Assembly: GCA_900608495.1 (NCBI GenBank)
Contig: UWYT01000178.1
Location: 32,932-96,931, forward strand
DNA from: Olavius algarvensis spirochete endosymbiont
Lineage (GTDB): Bacteria > Spirochaetota > Spirochaetia > DSM-2461
Length of the DNA: 64,000 nt
Direction: 5' to 3'
In this document: positions 28,731-37,785 of the stretch, piece by piece
How the letters are laid out: the number at the start of each line of letters is the position of its first letter
Position numbering within the stretch: position 1 is the first letter of the stretch
Notes under the pieces: model-generated
Seen by the model: only the letters and a program-made list of their open reading frames with translations
Database searches by the model: none
What the model was told of the DNA's origin: nothing
Position numbers and translations under genes: made by a program

Positions 28731-28759
28731 ATTATGAATCATATTTGTCTTCATGTCAA
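28731..28759 (-). promoter_or_regulatory. Promoter and likely operator of the metal-resistance operon
   Basis: Minus strand TTGACA (28754-28759), 17 nt, CATAAT (28731-28736). A palindrome TATGAATCATA (28733-28743) overlaps the -10 box, placed where a SmtB-type repressor would block RNA polymerase. It is shorter than the classical 12-2-12 site. Confidence 0.6.
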
Positions 28760-28786
28760 CCCAAATTTCTTTGATTAAAAAGATTG

Positions 28787-28819
28787 TTGACATAGCATGT
28801 ATTAACTCTTAAAGTTAAT
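28787..28819 (+). promoter_or_regulatory. feoAB promoter with overlapping palindromic operator
   Basis: TTGACA (28787-28792), 17 nt, TAAAGT (28810-28815). The perfect inverted repeat ATTAACT-CTTAA-AGTTAAT (28801-28819) covers the -10 box, which suggests control by a dimeric iron-responsive repressor. The sequence does not match the canonical Fur box; a DtxR/MntR-type protein is possible. Confidence 0.65.
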
Positions 28820-28871
28820 TGGGATTAATTTTATTAACCGGACGAACTTTTATGAAAGTCGTCTAATCCGA

Positions 28872-29129
28872 ATGGAAATGAGGAAAATGGAATTAACAGC
28901 AATAGACAAGGGTAAAAAGGCCGTGGTACTAAGAATCGAAGGTGGAAAGAAATACCGTGAAAAGCTGATGAATTTGGGCATCATTCCAGGCGTGCCTGTA
29001 AGGGTAATCCGCAGAGCAAGTCGGAATCCCATGCTCCTCACAGTGATGGACCGCCAAGTGATTCTCGGACACGACATTGCGGAAAAAATAATAGTTAACC
29101 AACTGCCACGTTGTGAGGTTTTTGCATGA
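28872..29129 (+). CDS. feoA: Ferrous iron transport protein A
   Basis: 85-aa SH3-like partner of FeoB. The family pattern is LRIEGGKKYREKLMNLGIIP followed by GVPVRVIRR and a C-terminal VILGHDIAEKIIV. The ATG at 28872 has no good RBS; internal Mets at codons 3 and 6 are possible starts. Stop overlaps the feoB start by 4 nt (ATGA), so expression is coupled. Confidence 0.9.
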   Translation: MEMRKMELTAIDKGKKAVVLRIEGGKKYREKLMNLGIIPGVPVRVIRRASRNPMLLTVMDRQVILGHDIAEKIIVNQLPRCEVFA

Positions 29130-31402
29130 ATAGACTTTCCATCGCGTTAGTGGGCAATCCAAACAGCGGCAAAACCACCCTTTTCAACGACTTGACGGGT
29201 AGCATACAGCATGTCGGAAATTGGCCCGGGTTAACTGTCGAGAAGAAATCCGGCCTGCTACTGGGAAACAAAACGGTTGAGGTGATTGATCTTCCGGGAA
29301 TTTACTCGTTAAACACACTTAGCGAAGATGCAGTAGTGGCCAGAAATTTTATCCTTTCAAATGAATCTAACTTCATAATCAATATAGTTGATTCCTCGAA
29401 TCTGGAAAGAAATCTCTTCCTAACCCTTACCTTGATTGAAATAGGAAAACCTATGCTGCTGGTTCTCAATATGATAGACATTGCGATAAAACACGGGTTC
29501 AAAATCGATGTTGATGGCTTATCAGACGAGCTCGGTATTCCTGTTATCGTAGTTAATGCACTTAGAAGTACAGATACAAGAGACCTTCGTAGAGCCATCA
29601 AAAAATGCTTGTCGAATCCCAGAATTTCCAATTCGAAACCAGAGTACCCAAGGAGTATTGAAGAAATAATCGGGGAATGGTCTTCGAAACTGGGTAAGAA
29701 TAGCAGATTCGACTCAATTCGCCTTCTTGAAGAGGATGATGAGACAAGGCAAAGAGTTATATCCAAGGGTTGCCTCAGTTCCGCTGAAATCGAATCAGCG
29801 ATACGAAATATCAAGAAAACATGCATGGATACCCCGGATACGGTAATTACCAGAAGTAAGCATACTCAAATCTTGAAACTGATTAAGGCCAGAGTTAAGC
29901 AAAACCGATCCGGGAAGTCAGTCTCTATGATGATTGATAAATTCGTACTGAATAGCTGGCTGGGCATTCCGGTTTTTTTGGCGATCATCTACTTACTTTT
30001 TTGGGTGGTAATTCATGTAGGGGGAGCCTTTATCGATTTTTTCGATATCGTTTTCGGCGCAATATTCGTAGATAGCTCAGGCCTGCTGCTGACACGCTTA
30101 GGAGCGCCAGATTGGCTTAAGTTCATTTTGGCAGACGGACTCGGTGGTGGAATTCAAACAGTTGCAACGTTTATACCCATTATCTTTTCCATGTTCTTCA
30201 TGCTCTCCATATTGGAGGAATCTGGATATATGGCTCGCGCATCTTACGTGATGGACAGATTCATGCGGTCAATCGGTTTGCCCGGGAAATCCTTTGTACC
30301 AATGCTAGTGGGATTTGGATGTACCGTGCCTGCCATACTGGCAACCAGGACACTGGAAAACAAGAAAGACCGTTATCTCACCGTATTTATGGCTCCATTC
30401 ATGTCCTGCAGTGCACGCCTGCCGGTCTATGCACTCTTTGGCATCGCGTTTTTTGGCAAACAGGCTGGACTAATGATTGTAAGCATTTACCTTTTTGGCA
30501 TTTTATTGGCCGTGATTACCGGTTTCATGCTGAAAAACACCTTGTTCAAGGAACCAGCGGCACCTCTTGCCATGATTTTACCACCTTATCATCTTCCAAA
30601 GATAGGAACCATTCTTCATAGAACCAAAATCAGACTGCAGGTTTTCATATTGCGAGCCGGCAAGGTAATTACAATAGCTGTGCTATTCCTTTCCTCCTTA
30701 AATTCGATGGGAACAGATGGAAGTTTTGGCAATGAGAATAGTCGTACTTCGGTGCTATCTGTCATTGGTAGGAGTATTACCCCCGTGTTTGCACCTATGG
30801 GGCTTGAACAGGAAAACTGGCCTGCCACCGTGGGGCTTTTTGCAGGAATTTTCGCGAAGGAATCCATAGTGGGCACTATAAACAGTCTCTATGAGCAAAC
30901 CGCCACAGGCGAAGAGAAATCAGCAAGTCTAAGCAACACAAGGGAATTTCTCCAAACCATCGGGGAGGCCTTTAGATCAATTCCCAAGGGTTTATCCATC
31001 GCCCTCGGCGCTTTTGACAATCCCCTGGGAACCGAGATACTCAACGAAAGTGAAGAGGCAGTCGCCGAGGAAATCGGATCTTCTACTGGTACATTCTTAG
31101 TCTTGCGTCGCTCCTTCGGGAACGACTGGGTTAGAGCCTATTCGTATTTACTCTTTGTACTAATCTATTTCCCCTGTGTTGCCACAATGGGCGCGGCGAT
31201 AAAGGAAATAGGTATCAAGTTTGGAGTTCTCTCAATCTGTTATCTCACCGTTTTGGCCTGGAGTGTCGCCACATTGTTTTTTCAGATAGCCCGGGGTCAC
31301 AGTGTGCCAATGATAATTCTGGCACTCGCTCTTGTGCTTATTTTTGTGCCTGTTTTTAATCTAGTCAGAGACCTTCACATACCCCGCCGAAAAGGTAGCT
31401 AA
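29126..31402 (+). CDS. feoB: Ferrous iron transporter B
   Basis: 758-aa Fe2+ permease. N-terminal G domain: G1 GNPNSGKTTLFNDLTG, G2 in NWPGLTVEKKSG, G3 DLPGIYSL, G4 NMID. A helical GDI-like region follows to about 265, then the membrane part with two Gate domains; the conserved GFGCTVPAI sits in the first core. Cys in that motif is thought to line the pore. The length is normal. Iron uptake under anaerobic or reducing conditions is implied. Second gene of feoAB. Confidence 0.95.
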   Translation: MNRLSIALVGNPNSGKTTLFNDLTGSIQHVGNWPGLTVEKKSGLLLGNKTVEVIDLPGIYSLNTLSEDAVVARNFILSNESNFIINIVDSSNLERNLFLTLTLIEIGKPMLLVLNMIDIAIKHGFKIDVDGLSDELGIPVIVVNALRSTDTRDLRRAIKKCLSNPRISNSKPEYPRSIEEIIGEWSSKLGKNSRFDSIRLLEEDDETRQRVISKGCLSSAEIESAIRNIKKTCMDTPDTVITRSKHTQILKLIKARVKQNRSGKSVSMMIDKFVLNSWLGIPVFLAIIYLLFWVVIHVGGAFIDFFDIVFGAIFVDSSGLLLTRLGAPDWLKFILADGLGGGIQTVATFIPIIFSMFFMLSILEESGYMARASYVMDRFMRSIGLPGKSFVPMLVGFGCTVPAILATRTLENKKDRYLTVFMAPFMSCSARLPVYALFGIAFFGKQAGLMIVSIYLFGILLAVITGFMLKNTLFKEPAAPLAMILPPYHLPKIGTILHRTKIRLQVFILRAGKVITIAVLFLSSLNSMGTDGSFGNENSRTSVLSVIGRSITPVFAPMGLEQENWPATVGLFAGIFAKESIVGTINSLYEQTATGEEKSASLSNTREFLQTIGEAFRSIPKGLSIALGAFDNPLGTEILNESEEAVAEEIGSSTGTFLVLRRSFGNDWVRAYSYLLFVLIYFPCVATMGAAIKEIGIKFGVLSICYLTVLAWSVATLFFQIARGHSVPMIILALALVLIFVPVFNLVRDLHIPRRKGS

Positions 31403-31443
31403 GGCAATCTAAGGTATCTCAACGAGTTTGATGATTATGCAGC

Positions 31444-31472
31444 TTCACTGGATACCCGTCTCGTGATAAATT
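31444..31472 (+). promoter_or_regulatory. sigma70-type promoter of aspS, start-proximal
   Basis: TTCACT (31444-31449), 17 nt, TAAATT (31467-31472), then 7 nt to the ATG at 31480. No Shine-Dalgarno sequence is present, so a leaderless transcript is predicted. Confidence 0.45.
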
Positions 31473-31479
31473 CCATCAT

Positions 31480-33249
31480 ATGTTTGAGTTAAAACGCACC
31501 GCAAATTGCGGACAACTTGGCATTGAAGATATGGGACGAACGGTCACCTTAAATGGCTGGGTTCATAGAATACGAAATCATGGCGGCATATATTTCATAA
31601 ACCTGCGCGATCGCTACGGAAATGTACAGCTGGTTGTCGATGAACAGGCCTCAAGTGAAGTTAGAGCGATTGGCGAAAAACTGAAAATGGAATTTTGCAT
31701 CGCCGTAAGAGGAACGGTGCGGCCACGACCGCAAAATATGGTGAATAAGGATATGCAAAGCGGTGCGATTGAACTGGCCCCGACAAAATTAAAGGTGCTC
31801 AACAGCTGCCCACCGTTACCCTTTGTGCTGGATGGCGAAGATGAGGCGAACGAAAATCTGCGTCTTCAATATCGTTACCTCGATCTTAGAACTCAAGGCA
31901 TGCAGCAAAGACTCAAACTGCGGCATGAATGCACCTGGGCACTGAGAAAGTATCTTAACGAATGCGCGTTCTGGGAGATAGAAACACCCACTCTGATTAG
32001 ATCAACTCCTGAAGGTGCCAGAGACTATCTTGTTCCCTCGCGCATCAATCCAGGTCATTTCTATGCCCTGCCCCAATCCCCCCAGCTTTACAAGCAGATA
32101 TTGATGGCGGGCGGCATCGACCGCTACTATCAATTGGCACGCTGCTATCGAGATGAAGATGCCCGCGGCGATCGCCAGCCGGAATTCACTCAAGTAGACT
32201 TGGAAATGAGCTTTGTGGGACGAGATGACGTGCTTACAGTCGCAGAGGGTATGATGGCCAGAATCTTCAAGGAAATACTGGATATCAAGATTCCAATCCC
32301 ATTCAAACGACTTTCTTGGCAAGAAACAATGGAAAACTATGGAACGGATAAGCCAGATCTTCGCTTCGGCCTGGAATTCACAGATTTCTCCCCCTTTGTA
32401 GCATCTTCGAACTTCAGTATGTTCAAGAAGGTTCTGCACTCAGGCGGTACAGTGAAGGCCATATTGGCGCCTGGTGCGGCGATGAGTTATTCACGAAAAA
32501 AGATTGCCGAAACTGAGGAAGTTGCCAAATCCCAAGGTGCGGAGGGGTTGGCGTGGATGAGGGTAAGCAATGAGGGTTTGGAGGGTGGGGTGTCAAAATT
32601 CTTTACCGGGCAGGCATCGAAGATAATCACAGAGCTTGAGGCTGAGGCCGGTGATCTTATTCTCATCATCGGCGCCGATCGGGAGATTACTCTTAGATCT
32701 TTATGTGAAATTCGCAATAGAGTCGGTTCCAATCTCGGATTAATTGAAGCCAATAGTTACAGCTTCTGTTGGATAATCGATTTCCCACTTTTTGAGAAAA
32801 ATCCAGAGAGCGATACCTGGAAAGCAACTCATCACATTTTCTCCAAACCCCAAGATAAATTCCTCGACAGAATTGAAGATAATCCCGGAGAAGTGATAGG
32901 AGACCTATATGACTTAGTACTAAACGGTAACGAAATTGCGTCAGGTTCTGTCAGGATACACGAGGTGGAGTTACAGAAGCGCGTATTGAAATTGCTTGGT
33001 TTCCCAGAAGCTCAAGCACGGAAGCGCTTTGGTTTCCTACTTGATGCCCTCAGTTATGGCGCTCCACCACATGCGGGTATAGCCATTGGATTTGACAGAT
33101 TGATGATGATAATTGCGCAGAAGAACACCATTCGAGAAGTTATCGCCTTCCCCAAAAACACACAGGGAATCAGCCCGATGGATAGAAGCCCCTCGACGAT
33201 TGATGAGAACCAACTAACTGAACTCTACCTCTCATCGATGCCCCACTGA
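31480..33249 (+). CDS. aspS: Aspartyl-tRNA synthetase, bacterial type
   Basis: Charges tRNA-Asp. 589 aa: OB-fold anticodon-binding domain 1-105 (LNGWVHRIRNHGGIYFINLR), class II catalytic core with motif 2 RCYRDEDARGDRQPEFTQVD and motif 3 GAPPHAGIAIGFDRLMMI, and the bacterial GAD insertion about 300-420. Whether it also charges tRNA-Asn cannot be read from the sequence. Tail-to-tail overlap of 18 nt with the next, minus-strand gene. Confidence 0.96.
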   Translation: MFELKRTANCGQLGIEDMGRTVTLNGWVHRIRNHGGIYFINLRDRYGNVQLVVDEQASSEVRAIGEKLKMEFCIAVRGTVRPRPQNMVNKDMQSGAIELAPTKLKVLNSCPPLPFVLDGEDEANENLRLQYRYLDLRTQGMQQRLKLRHECTWALRKYLNECAFWEIETPTLIRSTPEGARDYLVPSRINPGHFYALPQSPQLYKQILMAGGIDRYYQLARCYRDEDARGDRQPEFTQVDLEMSFVGRDDVLTVAEGMMARIFKEILDIKIPIPFKRLSWQETMENYGTDKPDLRFGLEFTDFSPFVASSNFSMFKKVLHSGGTVKAILAPGAAMSYSRKKIAETEEVAKSQGAEGLAWMRVSNEGLEGGVSKFFTGQASKIITELEAEAGDLILIIGADREITLRSLCEIRNRVGSNLGLIEANSYSFCWIIDFPLFEKNPESDTWKATHHIFSKPQDKFLDRIEDNPGEVIGDLYDLVLNGNEIASGSVRIHEVELQKRVLKLLGFPEAQARKRFGFLLDALSYGAPPHAGIAIGFDRLMMIIAQKNTIREVIAFPKNTQGISPMDRSPSTIDENQLTELYLSSMPH

Positions 33250-34542
33250 CATCCCGGTAGCTATACTCTCATTGGAACGTACCAGCTTCTGCGCCAAAAT
33301 CTTCAAGAGGAATACTGAATATTGGGGGTATTCCTTTATCACGTTGACAAAGTTCTTACGCGGAATTTTAATCACTTGCCCGTCGGTTCTTGCCACCACC
33401 GTGGCGCTCCTTGTGTTACCAAGAAGAAAGGACATTTCACCCATGAATATATCGGCCGGCGTAATGATTCCCACGGGATTATCCAGATAGTAGACGACAT
33501 ACTCACCGCTAGAGATATAGTAGATACAGTCTCCATATTCACCCGCGTACATCAAGGTGTCACCCTCTTTTACCTTAATCAACTCCTGATCTGAAAATCC
33601 AATCGGTGCTGGGTTCTCAATCTTTTCTTTCAAACCGACTTTCAGTGTAACCTGGTTGCCCTTCGTATTATAAACCAGTTTGTTCCCGCCAAGCTGCGCC
33701 ATCAGAATTCCACGCCCATGCAGGCGTTCATGAGATTCTTGCTTCATTGTTCTATGATAAGCCAATACATCGAAGCCTTCACCTTCATCACTTATCGTGA
33801 ACTTGCAAGACTTGTCGCCTATTTTCCAATTGAGCAAAACTTTTTTCGCCGCGATTACCGGGTCCTCGCAACGTTTCTCAATTAGCATATCTATGCTTGC
33901 GCCAGTTGCAAGCCATTCAGTTTTCTCTTGATAACTAATACCGCAGTTGCCGTGTTCGATAGCATTCAGTAATAATTCGCTTAAGGCCATCTGAACCGTG
34001 AAACGATCTTTAGATTCTAACTTGCCATATCTTACGAGGAAATTAGCAAGGATACCTCCGTATATTGGGATTAGCAGATAATCTTCGTTGTCGATTTCGA
34101 ACTTCCCAACCATTCGATTGACAAGTTTATCAGCAAGAAAACCTTGAAAAATCATCCGACGATTATTATCGAGAATCTCTAGGGATTTGCCCAAATGACT
34201 TCTTATTCGACCGAAATCGACCAAGGTCAGCAAATTGATATCCCTGTTTTCGGCAATTATGGTTTCCTCCCTATCAACCTCAATGTTGTATAAGCCGATA
34301 ATTCCGAAATTATGAAGCCAGGAATCCTGCATAATTGAGTCTCTGATTTTTGTGCTGTCCAGTTCTGAATCTGAAAAATTCACTATGAGCAGTTCCGGAG
34401 TTTCAAAATCCAGTATGTCAAGAATTGCCCTGTCAGTCGGTGGAAACCGAAGGGAAAACCTTCCTTTGAAATTTCTCTCTATTACATCCTGAATCTTCTT
34501 AACTATTTCTTGATTCGAGCAAGATACGACAATGCTTTCCAT
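33232..34542 (-). CDS. Receiver-like / HATPase / cyclic-nucleotide-binding signalling protein
   Basis: 436 aa with three parts. About 1-120 resembles a receiver fold (SIVVSCSNQEIVKKIQDVI; PELLIVNFSD) without the full acidic pocket. About 150-300 is an anti-sigma-factor-type GHKL ATPase (LSELLLNAIEHGNCGI as N-box; DEGEGFDVLAY as G1; HGRGILMAQL as G2) lacking a His phospho-acceptor. About 320-436 is a cNMP-binding beta barrel (GDTLMYAGEYGDCIYYISSG; FMGEMSFLLGNTRSATVVA). Probably an RsbW-like switch protein gated by a nucleotide or other ligand. ATG at 34542; GAGGG 13 nt upstream is distant. Confidence 0.75.
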   Translation of the reverse strand: MESIVVSCSNQEIVKKIQDVIERNFKGRFSLRFPPTDRAILDILDFETPELLIVNFSDSELDSTKIRDSIMQDSWLHNFGIIGLYNIEVDREETIIAENRDINLLTLVDFGRIRSHLGKSLEILDNNRRMIFQGFLADKLVNRMVGKFEIDNEDYLLIPIYGGILANFLVRYGKLESKDRFTVQMALSELLLNAIEHGNCGISYQEKTEWLATGASIDMLIEKRCEDPVIAAKKVLLNWKIGDKSCKFTISDEGEGFDVLAYHRTMKQESHERLHGRGILMAQLGGNKLVYNTKGNQVTLKVGLKEKIENPAPIGFSDQELIKVKEGDTLMYAGEYGDCIYYISSGEYVVYYLDNPVGIITPADIFMGEMSFLLGNTRSATVVARTDGQVIKIPRKNFVNVIKEYPQYSVFLLKILAQKLVRSNESIATGMSVGHR

Positions 34543-34663
34543 AGTGAAATAATGCCCTCGTTAGAAGTCTAACCCCTGATTCGATAAAAGGCAACTTGAT
34601 TTCTACAACATAATAGCTATTGATAACATACAATATGTACCTATAACCTTGAGAGACGCTGCG

Positions 34664-35845
34664 ATGTTTGATATCAAAATATACGACAACATTTCCCCGC
34701 TCGGACTTAGCCAATTTGATTCCGAAAAATACAGGCTGGGTAGAGATCTAAGCGCGCCCAATGCAATTCTCCTTAGAAGCCATAGCCTTTCTCCCATTGC
34801 AATTGAATCTAGCGTGCTGGCAATTGCCAGAGCCGGCGCCGGGGTGAATAGTATTCCAGTTGACATTTGCACCGAGCGAGGTATAACTGTTTTCAATACT
34901 CCTGGCGCCAATGCAAACAGTGTTAAAGAATTGGTTATCGCGGCCCTGCTTCTTTCTTCAAGACGTATTCATGAAGGAATCAACTGGCTTACATCCCAAA
35001 TCAATGTTTCGCAGCTTACAGAAGCCATAGAGAAAAAAAAGTACTTGTTTACTGGTTCGGAGATAGCTGGAAAAAAACTTGGGGTGATTGGACTTGGATC
35101 TATCGGAGTTCTAGTAGCAAACGCCGCCGAACAACTCGGCATGAAGGTTAGCGGCTACGACCCCTTCATCTCCGTGAGCGCCGCATGGGGCCTGTCAAGC
35201 GGGGTAAGACGCTCCGAAAGCCTCAATCAACTAATGGCAAATAGCGATTATATAAGCCTCCATGTACCCTTAACGCAAGATACTGAAAACCTGATAAACG
35301 AGAACTCCCTGAAAAAAGCAAAACCTGGCCTTCGCATACTCAATTTTGCGCGTGATGGACTAGTTAATGCCGATGAAGTGAAAGCGGCGCTGAAAACTGG
35401 GACTCTATCGTGTTATGTTACGGATTTCCCCGTTCCTGAACTCCTGGGCGAGAAGGGCGTAATTCCCATTCCGCATCTTGGTGCCTCAACGACTGAGGCC
35501 GAGGAAAACTGCGCCGTTATGGCCGTGAATCAACTGAAGAATTTTCTGGAAAACGGCAATATCAGGAACTCAGTAAATTTCCCAAACTGTTCCCTGGAAT
35601 CAACCGGTAGCATACGCCTGATTGTTGTAAATAAAAACGTACCAAATATCCTCAGCCAGATACTCTCGGTATTGGCGCAAGAAGGCTTGAACGTCGAGGA
35701 CATGGTGAATAGGCATCAAGATCAAATTGCATACAACATAATTGAACTTTCACCTCCCCGTCTCTACCCTGATTCCATGAAACAACTGAATGCTATTGAC
35801 GGCGTAATAATAACCAGACAAATATGCCGCGACATACTTGCCTAG
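34664..35845 (+). CDS. serA: D-3-phosphoglycerate dehydrogenase
   Basis: First committed step of serine synthesis, NAD-dependent. 393 aa from ATG 34664 (TTG at 34649 possible). N-terminal substrate domain; Rossmann motif LGVIGLGSIGVLVANAAEQL about 139-158; VPLTQDTENLINENSLKKAK and the catalytic region HLGASTTEAEENCAVMA; C-terminal ACT domain about 320-393 (LIVVNKNVPNILSQILSVLA) for allosteric control. Phosphoserine, made downstream of this enzyme, is also the expected substrate of the cysteate synthase at 55-56.6 kb. Confidence 0.9.
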   Translation: MFDIKIYDNISPLGLSQFDSEKYRLGRDLSAPNAILLRSHSLSPIAIESSVLAIARAGAGVNSIPVDICTERGITVFNTPGANANSVKELVIAALLLSSRRIHEGINWLTSQINVSQLTEAIEKKKYLFTGSEIAGKKLGVIGLGSIGVLVANAAEQLGMKVSGYDPFISVSAAWGLSSGVRRSESLNQLMANSDYISLHVPLTQDTENLINENSLKKAKPGLRILNFARDGLVNADEVKAALKTGTLSCYVTDFPVPELLGEKGVIPIPHLGASTTEAEENCAVMAVNQLKNFLENGNIRNSVNFPNCSLESTGSIRLIVVNKNVPNILSQILSVLAQEGLNVEDMVNRHQDQIAYNIIELSPPRLYPDSMKQLNAIDGVIITRQICRDILA

Positions 35846-35900
35846 CACAAACCTAATACTTATCCTAGTCAGATATCAAGCAATGTAAGGGAACAGAGCT

Positions 35901-36623
35901 ATGAGTATTCACATAGAAGCCAGTAAAACCGCAGTTGCACCCAGAGTGCTCCTCCCGGGTGATCCATTGAGAGCCAAATTTATTGCGGAAAACTATCTGA
36001 GCGACACTAGACGATATAATGAAGTAAGGGGAATGTACGGGTACACCGGTATCTACAAAGGCAAGCAAATATCGGTTCAGGGCACTGGAATGGGGATGCC
36101 ATCACATGCAATTTACGTACACGAACTAATCAATTTTTACGACGTAAAAACGCTGATTCGTATCGGCTCTTGTGGTTCGATGCAGCCGAACATCGGGTTA
36201 AGGGATATTATACTCGCCATAAGCGCATCAACGAATTCGGCCATAATAAACCGACGCTTCGATGGCATGAATTTCGCGCCCACAGCGAATTGGGAACTTA
36301 TAACTGTCGCCACTAAGCATGCCCAGAACCTTGGTATCGATATCAAAGCAGGCAATATCTTAAGTTCGGATGTATTCTATGACGAAGATCCAGAATCCTG
36401 GAAAAACTGGGCCAAGTACGGAGTTCTCGCCGTAGAAATGGAAGCTGCCGCACTTTACACACTGGCATCACAATTCGGAGTGAGGGCGCTTTGTATTCTC
36501 ACAGTAAGCGACAGCCTTGTTTCTGGAGAGAAAACCAGCGCTCAGGAAAGGGAAAAGAGCTTTACCCAGATGATGGAACTGGCCCTCGAAACTGCTGTCG
36601 AAATTGACACATCCCAGCCCTAG
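35901..36623 (+). CDS. deoD: Purine nucleoside phosphorylase, DeoD type
   Basis: Phosphorolysis of purine (deoxy)nucleosides in salvage. 240 aa, typical of the hexameric class: VLLPGDPLRAKFIAENYL near the N-terminus, GTGMGMPSHAIYVHEL, RIGSCGSMQP, EMEAAALYTLA (ribose-binding Glu) and catalytic Asp in LTVSDSLVSGE. AAGGGA lies about 9 nt upstream. Stand-alone on the plus strand. Confidence 0.95.
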   Translation: MSIHIEASKTAVAPRVLLPGDPLRAKFIAENYLSDTRRYNEVRGMYGYTGIYKGKQISVQGTGMGMPSHAIYVHELINFYDVKTLIRIGSCGSMQPNIGLRDIILAISASTNSAIINRRFDGMNFAPTANWELITVATKHAQNLGIDIKAGNILSSDVFYDEDPESWKNWAKYGVLAVEMEAAALYTLASQFGVRALCILTVSDSLVSGEKTSAQEREKSFTQMMELALETAVEIDTSQP

Positions 36624-36740
36624 TTTAAATTTTGAGTTTATGCATAACGACACTAAATGCCAAAATTCGAATGCCTTGCTCGACAGTCGAGTGACATCAC
36701 CTCATATACTGGCTACTTTGATTCCCATGGAGGATTACAA

Positions 36741-37772
36741 ATGCACTTACTGGATTCCCGAGGTCTAGTGCTGTTTCCCACCCTCATCATGTTGACTACT
36801 ATTGCCACTTCGTGCGCAGAGAACGATATCGAACTTGAAGACGGTCTGTATGCTGAAATTGTCAGCGAAAAAGGCATAATAGTGGTGGAGCTGTTTCCAG
36901 ACAAAGCGCCCCTTACAGTTATGAACTTCGTTGGACTTGCCGAGGGCGAGCTTGATTTCGCCAACAGCAAGGGTGCTTTCTACAGTGGGCTTACTTTTCA
37001 TAGAGTAATAGAGGGATTCATGATACAAGGCGGTGATCCTGAGGGTAATGGCACTGGGGGGCCTGGATATACATTTTTAGACGAGACAGATAACAATCTT
37101 GTTTTTGACAGTCCAGGAATTCTGGCCATGGCCAATGCAGGTTCTGATACAAATGGGAGCCAATTTTTCATAACACAAGTACCAACCGAGCATCTTAATG
37201 GGAGACACACCATTTTTGGAAAAGTTGTGAGGGGCCAGAATATTGTCGACTCGATTGAAGAAAACGACATCATCAAGAAACTTAGGATACGGCGTGTGGG
37301 TTCGGAGGCAAATGAATACAAAGCTAGTTCCTCCGCTTTCAGAAAAATGGAAGAGGCACTGATCGTACGACGCAATGCAGCGAGTGAAAAACAGAACAGC
37401 GTTGTGATGAACAAGATTGCCAGTCGCTGGCCGAACGCAGTGCGTGATGATAAAACCGGAATTTTTAAGGAGATTAAAACAGAGGGGTCTGGAGTCAAAC
37501 CTACCGCGGGCATGAAGGTTAGCGTCCACTACATCGGAACCATGATTGACGGCACTCAGTTTGATAGTTCCAGAGATCGAAACGAGGCAATCGAATTCAT
37601 TGTGGGGGTTGGTCAGATTATCCCAGGATGGGATGTGTCGATAATGAATATGAACAAAGGAGAGCGAAGTACGGTAATAATACCTCCTGAAATGGGTTAT
37701 GGCTCGCAAAGCATTGGCCCCATACCCCCTAATTCCTGGCTAGTATTCGATATCGAATTACTTCATTTTTAG
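36741..37772 (+). CDS. Cyclophilin-FKBP fusion peptidyl-prolyl isomerase lipoprotein, copy 1
   Basis: 343 aa from ATG 36741 (GGAGG 8 nt upstream). An N-terminal hydrophobic stretch ends in TTIATSC, a loose, spirochaete-style lipobox, so the protein is likely an envelope lipoprotein. Cyclophilin domain about 30-190 with an intact active site: FHRVIEGFMIQGGDPEGNG, ANAGSDTNGSQFFIT, LNGRHTIFGKV. FKBP domain about 235-343: VSVHYIGTMIDGTQFDSSRD, VGQIIPGWD, MGYGSQSIGPIPPNSWLVF. Two isomerase folds in one chain suggest a periplasmic folding factor. Followed 13 nt later by a paralogue. Confidence 0.88.
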   Translation: MHLLDSRGLVLFPTLIMLTTIATSCAENDIELEDGLYAEIVSEKGIIVVELFPDKAPLTVMNFVGLAEGELDFANSKGAFYSGLTFHRVIEGFMIQGGDPEGNGTGGPGYTFLDETDNNLVFDSPGILAMANAGSDTNGSQFFITQVPTEHLNGRHTIFGKVVRGQNIVDSIEENDIIKKLRIRRVGSEANEYKASSSAFRKMEEALIVRRNAASEKQNSVVMNKIASRWPNAVRDDKTGIFKEIKTEGSGVKPTAGMKVSVHYIGTMIDGTQFDSSRDRNEAIEFIVGVGQIIPGWDVSIMNMNKGERSTVIIPPEMGYGSQSIGPIPPNSWLVFDIELLHF

Positions 37773-37785
37773 GATTCTTTGTCTG

